Translations under genes and position numbers: made by a program | NCBI GenBank assembly: GCA_017938925.1 | Contig: JAGBAO010000006.1 | Location: 1 to 42,886 of the forward strand | Direction: 5' to 3' | DNA: 42,886 nucleotides | DNA from: Bacteroidales bacterium | GTDB lineage: Bacteria; Bacteroidota; Bacteroidia; Bacteroidales; UBA932 | The notes under the pieces: generated by a model | What the model was told of the DNA's origin: nothing | The model's database searches: none | What the model saw: only the letters and a program-made list of their open reading frames with translations | Shown: positions 24,867 to 34,431 of the stretch, piece after piece | Numbering within the stretch: the first letter of the stretch is position 1 | Layout of the letters: each line of letters opens with the position of its first letter

Positions 24867-24886
24867 TAACTTTCGCATTTGCGAAA
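24867..24886 (+). promoter_or_regulatory. Possible promoter with dyad before the thioesterase operon
   Basis: TAACTTTC (24867-24874) matches the -7 box except the last base. It overlaps TTTCGCA-TT-TGCGAAA (24871-24886), a perfect 7-bp dyad at the expected start site. It could be an operator or just a weak hairpin between the two genes. Confidence 0.35.
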
Positions 24887-24894
24887 CTTGAGAA

Positions 24895-25635
24895 ATGAAC
24901 AAGTTTACACAGAAATTCATAATACCATGCTACAATGCCGATGCATCGTGGCGACTCAAGCCTGCGTCCTTCATGGACCTGGCGCAGGAGGCGGCCAACA
25001 GGCATGCCACCGTTCTGGGATTCGGCTACGACGACCTGATCGCCTCGCGCACGGCCTGGGTCCTTTCCCGGATGCACATTGACTTTGTGGACACTCCGAA
25101 ATGGAGGGATGAGGTCACTCTCCAGACCTGGCACAAAGGTCTGAACCGGCTCTTTTTCCTGAGAGACTTCATCATGACCGACAGTGAGGGACGACCAAGG
25201 GTCAAGGCCACTACATCATGGCTCGTGATGAATCTCGACACCCGTCGTCTTGTCCGTGACCCGAATCTTCTTGATGCGGATGGCGTATGTCTGGAAAATG
25301 TAATCGAAACTCCGGCTGACAAGGTCCAGATGCCAAAGGAGGCGGAGCCGGAGCTTGTCATGACCCATAAGGTCTCATATTCTGATGTGGACATGAACGG
25401 CCATGCAAACAATGCCATGTACATGCATTGGGCGATGAATGCGGTGGGATATGACGTGACCTCAGAGCGCCCGGTCAGCGCCCTGACCATCAATTTCAAC
25501 CATGAGATCAAGCCCCAGGAGGACGTGGACCTGTATCGTGTATGCGTGGAGCAGGAGGACGGCCTGCATGTCTTCATAGACGGAAGGGTGGGCGAGCAGT
25601 CCGCCTTCATTGCCGAAATCGTTTTCAAGGCTTAG
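24895..25635 (+). CDS. Acyl-ACP thioesterase
   Basis: A 246-aa double hot-dog thioesterase releasing fatty acids from acyl-carrier protein. The N-terminal hot dog has ASFMDLAQEAANRHA and the strand AWVLSRMHIDF. The C-terminal one has VSYSDVDMNGHANNAMYMHW, containing the D-x-N-x-H arrangement of bacterial and plant Fat-type enzymes. Length fits PF01643. It lies 34 nt after the HU gene and 3 nt before the Nudix gene, opening a run of closely spaced genes. Confidence 0.9.
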   Translation: MNKFTQKFIIPCYNADASWRLKPASFMDLAQEAANRHATVLGFGYDDLIASRTAWVLSRMHIDFVDTPKWRDEVTLQTWHKGLNRLFFLRDFIMTDSEGRPRVKATTSWLVMNLDTRRLVRDPNLLDADGVCLENVIETPADKVQMPKEAEPELVMTHKVSYSDVDMNGHANNAMYMHWAMNAVGYDVTSERPVSALTINFNHEIKPQEDVDLYRVCVEQEDGLHVFIDGRVGEQSAFIAEIVFKA

Positions 25636-25638
25636 AAA

Positions 25639-26226
25639 ATGCTGGAACTTATATATCCATATGACCTTGCACCTCTGGTGCCGGCGCCGACTGCGGATAC
25701 GATATCTTCGTCCAAGGTCGTATGCGAATACTTTCCCGTAGTGGAGCCTAACGGACTTGTGGTAGGAAGATCTTCCAGACAGTATTGCCACTCGGGACAG
25801 AAACCGCTCCATCCGGTGGTGCATCTGCATATAATAGACAGATATTCAAGACTTTACCTTCAGAAAAGGTCGATGAAGAAGGAAATCCAGCCGGGAAAGT
25901 GGGACACAGCAGTCGGGGGCCATGTCGCATATGGGGAAAGCATTCTTGAGGCTCTCTACCGTGAGTCTTCCGAAGAACTGGGACTTACCGATTTCAATCC
26001 TATCTACGTGGAGTCGTATCTGTTTGAGTCTGAGATAGAAAAGGAGATGGTCAACGTCTTTGCCGCCGTGGGAAGCTATCAGCTGACTCCGGATCAGGAT
26101 GAGGTGGATGAGGGGCGCTGGTGGCCTTTGGAAGAGGTGGATGAGAATCTTGGAAAGGGAGTGTTCACTCCTAATTTTGAATCAGAGTACAGGATGATCC
26201 GTTCAGGTCTTCTTGCTCTTTTATAA
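25639..26226 (+). CDS. Nudix hydrolase
   Basis: A 195-aa pyrophosphohydrolase. The Nudix box is complete: G94, five residues, E100, seven residues, R108-E109 and E112-E113-L-G115, with flanking GGHVAYGES and SSEELGL. The upstream sequence around LYLQKRSMKKEIQPGKWDT resembles isopentenyl-diphosphate isomerase/YfcD-type Nudix proteins. About 55 N-terminal residues (LIYPYDLAPLVPAP) are not part of the core. Substrate unknown. It lies 3 nt after the thioesterase and 9 nt before the glycosyltransferase. Confidence 0.88.
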   Translation: MLELIYPYDLAPLVPAPTADTISSSKVVCEYFPVVEPNGLVVGRSSRQYCHSGQKPLHPVVHLHIIDRYSRLYLQKRSMKKEIQPGKWDTAVGGHVAYGESILEALYRESSEELGLTDFNPIYVESYLFESEIEKEMVNVFAAVGSYQLTPDQDEVDEGRWWPLEEVDENLGKGVFTPNFESEYRMIRSGLLALL

Positions 26227-26235
26227 CTATCCAAT

Positions 26236-27654
26236 ATGTCAGGAATAGAATGCTTTATTCCGTCCATGTCGGGCGAAGATCTTCAGGTGACAGTCGAATC
26301 TCTGAACAGGAGCGACTCGTTCACAGGTGTCACCATCCTTTCAGGAGTCTCCCTGCGGGAAACAGAAACTCTCAGGAGCATTGCTGAGGCCCTGTCTCAG
26401 AAATATGTGCTTCTCTACACGAAGAGTCTGCCTCTGGAAATGGGCATGCTTGCCCTGGACCGCATCATCGGTGTAGCGGAAGACACGGGCGCGGATATGC
26501 TTTATGCCGATCATTATGAACTGATTACAGGACCGGACGGAGAAACCGTGCGCAGGAAGCATCCGCTGATCGACTGCCAGAGGGGAGCTCTGAGGGATGA
26601 TTTTGATTTCGGAAGCGTGCTGGTGTTCAGAAGGACAGCTTTCCGTAAGGCGGTCAGGGAAATGAAGACCGACAGGAATTGGGGAGCGCTTTATGACCTG
26701 AGGCTCCGCATGAAGAAGATCGTGCATATAAACGAATATCTTTATACGGAGATCGAGACGGATTCCAGAAAGTCGGGAGAGAAACAGTTTGATTATGTGG
26801 ATCCGAAGAACAGACAGGTCCAGAGCGAGATGGAGGAGATATGCACTGAGCATCTGAAGAGGATAGGGGCATGGCTGGCGCCGGATTTCAAGGAGGTCGC
26901 TTTCGGGCAATCATTCCCGGTGACTGCCACCGTGGTGATACCTGTGTTCAACAGGATAAGGACAGTGAAGGATGCCGTGGAGAGTGCTCTGAGCCAGAAA
27001 TGTGACTTTCCGTTCAATGTGATCGTGGTGGATAACCACTCCAGCGACGGGACCACGGAACTGCTCGCTCAGATGGCCGAGGCAGATTCCAGACTGGTTC
27101 ATCTGATTCCGGAAAGGAATGACCTGTGCATAGGAGGATGCTGGAATCTTGCAGTCCATCACGAGCTTTGCGGAGAATTTGCGGTCCAGCTGGACAGCGA
27201 TGATGTTTATAGCGGTCCTGACACCTTGGCGAAGATAGTTGCCGCCTTCCGTGAGCAGAAGTGTGCAATGGTCGTGGGAACCTATCAGATGACTGATTTC
27301 CAGATGAATCCGATTCCTCCGGGAGTGATCGACCATAAGGAATGGACTGAGGGTAACGGACGTAACAACGCGCTTAGAATCAATGGATTGGGAGCTCCGA
27401 GGGCCTTCTGGACTCCGCTTCTGAGAAAACTCAATCTTCCGAATACAAGCTACGGTGAGGACTATGCGCTCGGACTGCGTATAAGCCGTGAATACCGTAT
27501 AGGCCGTATATATGACGTGCTCTACTGCTGCCGCCGTTGGGAGGGAAACTCCGATGCGGCCTTGGAGATAGAAAAAGTCAATGCCAACAATCTATATAAG
27601 GACAGGGTCAGAACCTGGGAACTGGAGGCAAGGATTGCATTGAACAGGAAATGA
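26236..27654 (+). CDS. Glycosyltransferase with two GT-A-like modules
   Basis: A 472-aa protein. The C-terminal ~240 residues are a clear GT2 domain: [32 protein letters not shown], the DxD-like VQLDSDDVY, and a C-terminal [18 protein letters not shown] acceptor-side motif. The N-terminal ~215 residues look like a second, diverged GT-A fold, with [11 protein letters not shown] in the DxD position and a [13 protein letters not shown] segment. No membrane helices are seen, so it is probably cytoplasmic. Its stop overlaps the next ATG by 4 nt. The sugar and acceptor are unknown. Confidence 0.8.
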   Translation: MSGIECFIPSMSGEDLQVTVESLNRSDSFTGVTILSGVSLRETETLRSIAEALSQKYVLLYTKSLPLEMGMLALDRIIGVAEDTGADMLYADHYELITGPDGETVRRKHPLIDCQRGALRDDFDFGSVLVFRRTAFRKAVREMKTDRNWGALYDLRLRMKKIVHINEYLYTEIETDSRKSGEKQFDYVDPKNRQVQSEMEEICTEHLKRIGAWLAPDFKEVAFGQSFPVTATVVIPVFNRIRTVKDAVESALSQKCDFPFNVIVVDNHSSDGTTELLAQMAEADSRLVHLIPERNDLCIGGCWNLAVHHELCGEFAVQLDSDDVYSGPDTLAKIVAAFREQKCAMVVGTYQMTDFQMNPIPPGVIDHKEWTEGNGRNNALRINGLGAPRAFWTPLLRKLNLPNTSYGEDYALGLRISREYRIGRIYDVLYCCRRWEGNSDAALEIEKVNANNLYKDRVRTWELEARIALNRK

Positions 27655-29933
27655 AGAACAACAAGCCGATACATAAATTCGTAGGAGACCAGCTGTCACG
27701 CTGGCCTCTTGCCTGCGATAACTTCCGTGCCCTGAAGAATGTCAGGGTGAGAGAGGTGGAGATAGGCGGCCTGACCGTCAAACTCCAGTTCAATCCGGCG
27801 CGTATGATATCGTCAGCTGCGAAACTGAACAAGGAGGATATAGCCAGGCGGAAATGCTTTCTATGCCGCGAGAACCGTCCGTCCGAACAGATACTGCTGA
27901 AGTTCGACGGGCGCAAGGGAAAGAGGTATCATATTCTTGTCAACCCATATCCCATATTCCCTGACCATCTTGTCATTGCCATGAACAGGCACGTGGACCA
28001 GTCCATCTGGCACAGGTACGTGGATATGCTGGATCTGGCGAGGAAATATTCAGATTACATATTCTTCTATAATGGCCCCAAGAGCGGTGCGTCCGCCCCT
28101 GACCACCACCATTTTCAGGCGGCTCCTGCAGGTCTGATTCCTCTTGTGAATGATGTGGACAGATTGCTCGCCGGCACAGGTGACGCAGGAAAGACTTCTT
28201 TGCATGGCGCGGATGGAGCTGCATGGCAGGAGGCTCCGATAGCAAGCATCCAGGATGCCAATCTGTATCATTATGACGGATTTACGACCGGGGTTTTCGT
28301 CCTGAGAGCGGAGACCGTCAAGTCGGCGGCCAAGCTTTTCTACCGTCTTCTGGACTGCGCAGACACTCCGGAAGGAGAGAAGGAACCTCTTTTCAACCTC
28401 TTCTCATACTGGAAGGACGGGGAGTTCCGTTCTGTGATAGTCTTCAGAAGCAGGCATCGTTCCCATCATTATTTCTCGGAGGGACCTGACCATCTTACGA
28501 TGAGTCCGGGCTGTGCAGATATGGGAGGAGTCTTCATCGTTCCTGTTGAGGAAGAATATGAGAGGCTCTCGCCTGAACTTCTGGAAGAGATGGTCAGGGA
28601 GGTCTCGATAACGGAAGAAGAACAGAACAGGATCATCGATCGTCTGACCAGGACCCAGCCGAGGCTCCATGTGGGAATCATGTCAGCCAAAGAGATTGAG
28701 TTTGAGATTCTTTCTGACGGGGCTGGTGCCAGGAAGGCAGTCATACGTGAAGGAAAGATCGAATATGATGGTGCCCTCTATGATGAGCTCTATTTTGAGG
28801 AACAGAATCCGTCCACGATGTTTGCCGAGCCGTCATTCATCCTGCACGGTGTGACTATCGGGGTGAATTTTCATTGGGAACGTCGTGAGGACCAGAAGTT
28901 TGCAGGTGCCTTGAAGATAGTTGTGGAAAACGGCATGCTGACCGCCATAAATGTGGTGGGAGTTGAGGATTATCTTCTGAGCGTAATATCATCGGAGATG
29001 AGTGCGACGGCTTCGGAGGAGTTCCTGAAGGCTCATGCAGTGATCTCCCGCTCGTGGGTGATGGCGCAGATTGCCGCTTCGGGAGTCCGCAGACATGCCC
29101 AGGTGCCGGAAGGAGTCAATGACGTGCCTTCCCTGATCTCGTTTCTGGACAGCATCAGGGCTGTCGAGGACAAGGCTCAGGATGACCTGAATGTGGAATA
29201 TGTCAAGTGGTATGACCATGAGGACCACAGGAACTTCGATGTGTGCGCAGATGATCATTGCCAGCGTTATCAGGGACTTACGCGTGCGACTGGGCAGACT
29301 GTCAGAAAGGCCGTCGACTCCACCTGGGGGCAGGTGCTGACCTATGACGGAGAACTATGCGATGCCCGTTTCTCGAAATGCTGCGGAGGTCGAATGGAAA
29401 AGTTTTCGACATGCTGGGATGACGTGGATATGCCATATCTCCAGCCGCTTGCAGATACGCCGGATCATGGCGACGGAGAGTGCTTCTGCGACACCCAGGA
29501 CAAGGAAATCCTCTCGCAGGTCCTGAATAACTACGATCAGGAGACTGTGGACTTCTACAGGTGGACCGTTGAGTATGACCGTGACGAACTCTCTGAACTG
29601 GTCTGCCGCCGCAGTGGAATCAATGTCGGGAGGATTCTGGAAATAGTGCCTCTTGAAAGAGGAGAGTCAGGAAGGATATATAAGCTGATGATTGTCGGCT
29701 CTGAGATGACACTGACCGTGGGCAAGGAACTGGAAATCAGAAGGATACTTTCCGAAACCCATCTGAAAAGCTCTGCCTTTGACGTGGAGTATGAGAAGGA
29801 CAGGATAGTGCTTCATGGCCGCGGATGGGGACATGGAGTGGGGCTGTGCCAGATTGGAGCGGCGGTGATGGCCTCGAAAGGCTATACATATAAGGAAATA
29901 CTTGAACATTATTATCCCGGAACCGAATTATAG
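27651..29933 (+). CDS. DUF4922 (HIT-like) and SpoIID/LytB domain fusion
   Basis: A 760-aa fusion. The N-terminal ~330 residues match DUF4922, a HIT-superfamily relative of GDP-galactose phosphorylases: CFLC (C69, C72), [18 protein letters not shown], and the HIT-type triad PDHHHFQA (H152-H154). From about 335 a SpoIID/LytB domain follows, with [30 protein letters not shown], a Cys-rich segment ([15 protein letters not shown]), and the terminal [20 protein letters not shown]. SpoIID domains cleave or enhance cleavage of peptidoglycan glycan strands. No signal peptide is visible. That is odd for a wall enzyme and suggests action on cytoplasmic fragments or a nonclassical route. Confidence 0.85.
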   Translation: MKNNKPIHKFVGDQLSRWPLACDNFRALKNVRVREVEIGGLTVKLQFNPARMISSAAKLNKEDIARRKCFLCRENRPSEQILLKFDGRKGKRYHILVNPYPIFPDHLVIAMNRHVDQSIWHRYVDMLDLARKYSDYIFFYNGPKSGASAPDHHHFQAAPAGLIPLVNDVDRLLAGTGDAGKTSLHGADGAAWQEAPIASIQDANLYHYDGFTTGVFVLRAETVKSAAKLFYRLLDCADTPEGEKEPLFNLFSYWKDGEFRSVIVFRSRHRSHHYFSEGPDHLTMSPGCADMGGVFIVPVEEEYERLSPELLEEMVREVSITEEEQNRIIDRLTRTQPRLHVGIMSAKEIEFEILSDGAGARKAVIREGKIEYDGALYDELYFEEQNPSTMFAEPSFILHGVTIGVNFHWERREDQKFAGALKIVVENGMLTAINVVGVEDYLLSVISSEMSATASEEFLKAHAVISRSWVMAQIAASGVRRHAQVPEGVNDVPSLISFLDSIRAVEDKAQDDLNVEYVKWYDHEDHRNFDVCADDHCQRYQGLTRATGQTVRKAVDSTWGQVLTYDGELCDARFSKCCGGRMEKFSTCWDDVDMPYLQPLADTPDHGDGECFCDTQDKEILSQVLNNYDQETVDFYRWTVEYDRDELSELVCRRSGINVGRILEIVPLERGESGRIYKLMIVGSEMTLTVGKELEIRRILSETHLKSSAFDVEYEKDRIVLHGRGWGHGVGLCQIGAAVMASKGYTYKEILEHYYPGTEL

Positions 29934-31244
29934 ATGTCTGGAAAAAATAATCCCTGGTGGTGGATCCCCACCCTGTATTTTGCAGAGGGAATACCATATT
30001 TCATAGTGAACAACATCTCGGTGGTGATGTTCAACAACATGGGCATGTCAAAGGGTGATATGGCCCTGTACACCAGTCTCCTTTATCTCCCTTGGGTGAT
30101 CAAGCCTCTCTGGAGTCCCTTTGTGGATCTGATAAGGACCAAGAGATGGTGGGTCGTTGCCATGCAGGTCCTCATGTCTGTGGCTTTTGCCCTGGTGGCC
30201 TTCACTCTGCCTCATCCATCCGCTGAGCTCATCGCCTCGGATGCCACTCCGGTGTCGCTGTTCACCGTGACGCTGGTGATATTCTGGATAACCGCCTTTG
30301 CATCGGCGACCCATGACATAGCGGCAGACGGATTCTATATGCTGGCACTCGAACCGAGCGATCAGTCCCTTTTCGTGGGAATCAGAAGCACCTTCTACCG
30401 CCTGTCCTCCATTTTCGGGCAAGGAATACTCGTTGTAGTCGCAGGATTGCTTGAAACCCGTCTCGGAGACATCCCGAAGGCATGGTCTCTGACGCTGCTG
30501 GGAAGCTCCATCCTCTTCTCTGCCCTCACTCTCTGGCATATATACAGACTTCCGAAACCTGCTTCCGATTCGAAGAGAAAGACTATGGAAGGCGGCGCCG
30601 GACAGATATTCTCTGAATTCATCAGAACCTTCAGGACTTTCTTCCAGAAGAAGGGGGTGCTTGTGGCGCTTGCTTTCATGCTGCTTTACCGTCTCCCGGA
30701 AGCCTTCCTTGTGAAGATGATGAACCCGTTCCTGCTGGACCCGGTGTCCGAGGGCGGACTTGACCTTTCGACGGAATCAGTGGGTCTGATATATGGGACA
30801 ATCGGTGTGGCCGCCCTCACGGTCGGAGGAATCCTCGGAGGAGTGGCGGCTTCAAGATGGGGCCTCAAGAAATCGCTCTGGCCGATGGCTCTGGCTCTCA
30901 CGCTGCCGTGTCTGTCCTTTGTCTTCCTGGCGGCATTCCAGCCGTCCGATATGTGGATCATAGGCTCCTGCGTGGCTCTGGACCAGTTTGGATATGGTTT
31001 TGGCTTCACAGCGTACATGCTGTACCTTATATATTTCTCTGACGGGGAATTCAAAACGGCACACTATTCGCTGTGCACTGCGTTCATGGCGTTAAGCATG
31101 ATGATTCCCGGCATGGTCGCAGGCTATGTCCAGGAAGCTCTCGGTTATACAAGGTTCTTCGGATTCGTCATGGTGTGCTGTCTTGTGACGGTGCTGGTGA
31201 CCTTCCTTCTGAAGGTGGATCCTGAATATGGAAAGAAACATTAA
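29934..31244 (+). CDS. AmpG-like MFS permease
   Basis: A 436-aa transporter with about 12 hydrophobic helices. The opening WIPTLYFAEGIPYFIVN and the MALYTSLLYLPWVIKPLW loop are characteristic of the AmpG branch of the major facilitator superfamily, as are SATHDIAADGFYMLAL and ALDQFGYGFGFTAYML. AmpG imports GlcNAc-anhydroMurNAc peptides released from the wall. Its position immediately after a SpoIID protein and before NamZ supports a muropeptide or related wall-fragment substrate. No nucleotides separate it from the upstream stop codon. Confidence 0.87.
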   Translation: MSGKNNPWWWIPTLYFAEGIPYFIVNNISVVMFNNMGMSKGDMALYTSLLYLPWVIKPLWSPFVDLIRTKRWWVVAMQVLMSVAFALVAFTLPHPSAELIASDATPVSLFTVTLVIFWITAFASATHDIAADGFYMLALEPSDQSLFVGIRSTFYRLSSIFGQGILVVVAGLLETRLGDIPKAWSLTLLGSSILFSALTLWHIYRLPKPASDSKRKTMEGGAGQIFSEFIRTFRTFFQKKGVLVALAFMLLYRLPEAFLVKMMNPFLLDPVSEGGLDLSTESVGLIYGTIGVAALTVGGILGGVAASRWGLKKSLWPMALALTLPCLSFVFLAAFQPSDMWIIGSCVALDQFGYGFGFTAYMLYLIYFSDGEFKTAHYSLCTAFMALSMMIPGMVAGYVQEALGYTRFFGFVMVCCLVTVLVTFLLKVDPEYGKKH

Positions 31245-31256
31245 AGAAAGATAGTT

Positions 31257-32405
31257 ATGAAACGGATTTTGATGTCTATGGCAGCTCTGGCTGCAATCGC
31301 GGGACTATTCTCATGTGGAACGGAATATGAAAAGCCGACAGAAGGCTCCCAGAAGGGATTTGCCCTGTCTTTCTTCAAGCATGTCAATGCAACTGTCGAG
31401 GCTGGCGAGAACGTTGTCGTGTCTCCTTACAGTGCAGGTGTTGCCCTGTCAATGGTAGCTGAGGGTGCTGAGGGTGAAACAAGGGTAGAGTTCGACAATG
31501 CTCTCAACGGATGTCTTTTCAAGGCGGTGGATCTGGGAAGCAATGACACTGTGGTCGTGAAGTCGGCCAACTCTGTGTGGGTTGATGATGATTTCAGCAT
31601 CAGAAACAGATATGTGGACATGCTGCAGAAGGATTTTGACGCGATGGTCGTCAATCTGAACTTTGCAGATCCTGCGACTGTGCGGGCAATCAATAACTGG
31701 TGCTCGGAGAACACGGCAGGAAAGATAACCGAAATCGTGGAGCGTCTGGAGCCTGGTATGGTCATGATGCTGGTCAATGCCTTGTATTTCAATGCTCCGT
31801 GGGCTGAGGCGTTCCCGGTCAGGAACACCCATGAGGCTGTCTTTCATGGATCTGAAGGCGATGTGACCGTCCCTATGATGTCAAGAACAGATTATATGAA
31901 CTACGCGGAATATCAGGGATGTCAGATGGTGGAACTGCCTTATAAGGGGGAAAGATACTCGATGTACGTCGTCCTGCCTGCGGCCGGTATGTCACCGGAC
32001 AAGATGCTCTCATATGTGAATGAGGGACTTTACGATCAGGCCATGTCCATGATGAATCCGAAGAAGGTGAAACTCACCATGCCGAAGCTCAAGCTTGAGA
32101 CTTCCATGATACTCAACAAGCCTCTGCAGAATATGGGGCTGAAGACAGCCTTCACTGCTGCGGCTGACTTCAAGGGAATATCCCAGATGGGACCTCTCGT
32201 GCTGAATCAGGTGAAGCAGAAATGCTATATCGATGTTTCAGAGAAGGGAACCGAGGCTGCAGCCGTGACAAGCGTGGGTGTCAGACTGACCTCTGCCCGC
32301 CCTGAAATCGTGGTCAGCATGAATGTCGACAGACCATATCTGTTCTTTATTTCTGACCGCACAAACGGCAATATCCTGTTTGCAGGAAAGGTCGTGACTT
32401 TATAA
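31257..32405 (+). CDS. Serpin lipoprotein
   Basis: A 382-aa serine/cysteine protease inhibitor of the serpin fold with a lipoprotein signal (MKRILMSMAALAAIAGLFSC, Cys20). Family markers: NVVVSPYSAGVALSMVAEGA, MMLVNALYFNAPWAEAF, YKGERYSMYVVLPA. The reactive loop hinge GTEAAAVTSV is small-residue rich, as in inhibitory serpins. It is followed by GVRLTSARPE and the closing DRPYLFFI. Counting from the hinge Glu, the scissile bond falls near R-L-T-S. It sits 12 nt after AmpG and 4 nt before NamZ. It is probably surface-exposed and aimed at host or competitor proteases, by analogy with Tannerella miropin. Confidence 0.93.
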   Translation: MKRILMSMAALAAIAGLFSCGTEYEKPTEGSQKGFALSFFKHVNATVEAGENVVVSPYSAGVALSMVAEGAEGETRVEFDNALNGCLFKAVDLGSNDTVVVKSANSVWVDDDFSIRNRYVDMLQKDFDAMVVNLNFADPATVRAINNWCSENTAGKITEIVERLEPGMVMMLVNALYFNAPWAEAFPVRNTHEAVFHGSEGDVTVPMMSRTDYMNYAEYQGCQMVELPYKGERYSMYVVLPAAGMSPDKMLSYVNEGLYDQAMSMMNPKKVKLTMPKLKLETSMILNKPLQNMGLKTAFTAAADFKGISQMGPLVLNQVKQKCYIDVSEKGTEAAAVTSVGVRLTSARPEIVVSMNVDRPYLFFISDRTNGNILFAGKVVTL

Positions 32406-32409
32406 TAAT

Positions 32410-33660
32410 ATGATGAAGAGACTGTTAGTATTCATATCCATTCTGGCATGCATAAATTGCAGTGCCTCCCATCCTGTGGTAAAGACCGGAGTCGAGGTGC
32501 TGCGCGATCGGGGTTTTGAAGGCCTGGTCGGAAAGAGGGTCGGGCTGGTGACCAATCCCAGCGGAGTGGACAGCCGCCTGAAATCGACAATCGACATCCT
32601 GAATGAAGCCCCGGGGGTGGAACTTGTCGCTCTCTATGGTCCTGAACATGGGGTCAGGGGAGAGGTCTATGCCGGCGGGAAGGTGGACACCTTTACGGAT
32701 CCGGCCACCGGACTTCCTGTATATTCCATCTACGGATCCACAAGGAAACCCACTCAGGAAATGCTTGAAGGCATTGATGTCATGGTCTATGACATCCAGG
32801 ATGTGGGAGTACGTTCCTATACCTTCATCAGCACCCTCGGACTTGTGATGGAAGCCTGCGCTGAAAAGGGCATTGAAGTCATGGTGCTGGACAGACCTAA
32901 CCCTTTGGGAGGTAACAAAATAGAAGGATGCTACGTGGAGCAGCCGTTCAACTCCTTTGTAAGCCAGTACCGGATTCCGTATGTTTATGGGCTCACTGTC
33001 GGAGAACTTGCGGTGATGATCAACGAAGAGGGACTGAACAGAGGTCAGAAAGGAGGCCAGGCTCCTGCCAGGTGTCGTCTGAAGGTTATTCCGATGGAGG
33101 GCTGGACCCGTGATATGCTGTACGAAGACACAGGACTGCCATGGGTGCTCCCGTCTCCGAACATTCCGTTCAAGGAATCCCCTATGTACTATGCTGCCTC
33201 CGGAGTGTGCGGTGAGCTGTACGGCTTCATGAATATTGGGATAGGATATACCCTTCCGTTCCAGGTCTTCGGAGCGACCTGGCTCGACCCGGAAAGTCTC
33301 ATGAAGACTCTTGAAGGATATGAACTTCCGGGGGTGTCGTTCAGGACCATTTGGTACAAGCCGTTTTCCGGCAGTCTGAAAGGCCAGCTTGTGGGAGGAT
33401 TGCAGTTCTTCTTTACGGACTATGAAAAGGCCCGTCTGACGGAAGTCCAGTTCATGGTGATGCAGGCAGTGGCACAGCTCTATCCGGATAAGAAGGCATT
33501 TGAAACAGTGAGCGGAATAGGCCTCTTCGATAAAGTCTGCGGAACGGATCAGATAAGACTGAAGTTCTCGGAGAACTACCGTTTCGATGACATCAGGGAC
33601 TACTGGCGCAAGGACGAACCCGCCTTCAGGAAACTGTCTGGGAAATATTACCTCTATTAG
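32410..33660 (+). CDS. namZ: DUF1343 exo-beta-N-acetylmuramidase (NamZ/YbbC type)
   Basis: A 416-aa secreted GH171 enzyme. NamZ proteins release terminal MurNAc from the non-reducing end of peptidoglycan fragments. Family phrases: KRVGLVTNPSGVD, LYGPEHGVRGEVYAGGKV, PVYSIYGSTRKPTQEM, MVYDIQDVGVRSYTFIST, VLDRPNPLGG, and TGLPWVLPSPNIP. The N-terminus MMKRLLVFISILACINCSAS is a signal peptide, possibly lipoprotein. Its 3' end overlaps the convergent murI stop by 4 nt. With SpoIID and AmpG neighbours it points to peptidoglycan turnover. The symbol is by family. Confidence 0.9.
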   Translation: MMKRLLVFISILACINCSASHPVVKTGVEVLRDRGFEGLVGKRVGLVTNPSGVDSRLKSTIDILNEAPGVELVALYGPEHGVRGEVYAGGKVDTFTDPATGLPVYSIYGSTRKPTQEMLEGIDVMVYDIQDVGVRSYTFISTLGLVMEACAEKGIEVMVLDRPNPLGGNKIEGCYVEQPFNSFVSQYRIPYVYGLTVGELAVMINEEGLNRGQKGGQAPARCRLKVIPMEGWTRDMLYEDTGLPWVLPSPNIPFKESPMYYAASGVCGELYGFMNIGIGYTLPFQVFGATWLDPESLMKTLEGYELPGVSFRTIWYKPFSGSLKGQLVGGLQFFFTDYEKARLTEVQFMVMQAVAQLYPDKKAFETVSGIGLFDKVCGTDQIRLKFSENYRFDDIRDYWRKDEPAFRKLSGKYYLY

Positions 33661-34421
33661 ACCAGTGAATTGTATGTGTGCAGGAGTTCTTTCCTGTCTC
33701 CCGAGCACAGAAGCTCCATGCTGAAGCCCTCAGGGGAGGCAGTCTGTATGCCTTCCGCTTCCATGACTTCCAGAAGATGTCTGGCTACGGCTGGGGCAGG
33801 GTCTATCAGGTGAAAGGAGTTGCCGTCTGCACCATGTGCGGCGGCGACTTTCTTTATTGTATCCGCGAGGAAAGGGTAGTGCGTACAGCCGAGGACTATG
33901 GTGTCGGCACCGGCTTCAAGAAGTGGGACGAGACTTCTTTTGACTATAGTCTCAGCTTCTGCTCCTGAGGTCTGTCCTTTCTCCACAAGTTCCACGAACC
34001 CTTCGCCGATATGTTCTACAACCGTGATGCTCTGGGCCCATTTCTCTCGGGTGTCGAGATATTTCTCGGCCTTGAGGGTGCCTGCTGTGGCAAGGACTCC
34101 CACGACTCCGGTCTTGGTCAGAGCTGCTGCCGGCTTTATGGCAGGCTCCATTCCTATGAACTTTATCGGGAATTCCTCCCGGAGGATTGATATTGCCGCT
34201 GCTGTGGCGGTGTTGCAGGCCACTACCACTATCTCTGCTCCCATTTCCATGAGCCTGCGGGTGATGGAGCGTGCCCTGTCTATGATATATTCCTTGGATT
34301 TTTCGCCGTAGGGGCAGTGGGCGCTGTCCGAATAATAGATATAACCCTGCTCAGGGAGAAGTTTGCGTATCTCTCTGAAGACGGACAGACCGCCTATGCC
34401 TGAGTCAAATATACCTATCAT
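33657..34421 (-). CDS. murI: Glutamate racemase
   Basis: A 254-aa cofactor-independent racemase making D-glutamate for peptidoglycan stem peptides. The fold opens with IGIFDSGIGGLSVFREI. The two catalytic cysteines are in VACNTATAAA (Cys69) and LGCTHYPFL (Cys179), and SDSAHCPYGEK is the substrate loop. It converges on namZ with a 4-nt overlap and lies 10 nt downstream of prfB on the same strand, so prfB-murI is probably one transcript. Confidence 0.97.
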   Translation of the reverse strand: MIGIFDSGIGGLSVFREIRKLLPEQGYIYYSDSAHCPYGEKSKEYIIDRARSITRRLMEMGAEIVVVACNTATAAAISILREEFPIKFIGMEPAIKPAAALTKTGVVGVLATAGTLKAEKYLDTREKWAQSITVVEHIGEGFVELVEKGQTSGAEAETIVKRSLVPLLEAGADTIVLGCTHYPFLADTIKKVAAAHGADGNSFHLIDPAPAVARHLLEVMEAEGIQTASPEGFSMELLCSGDRKELLHTYNSLV

Positions 34422-34431
34422 CCTGCAGATG

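Noticed and set aside
32425-33708. A 427-codon open frame on the minus strand across namZ
   Set aside because: The plus-strand frame encodes a full DUF1343 protein with all family motifs. The antisense product has no family features and no start context, so it is a codon-bias shadow.
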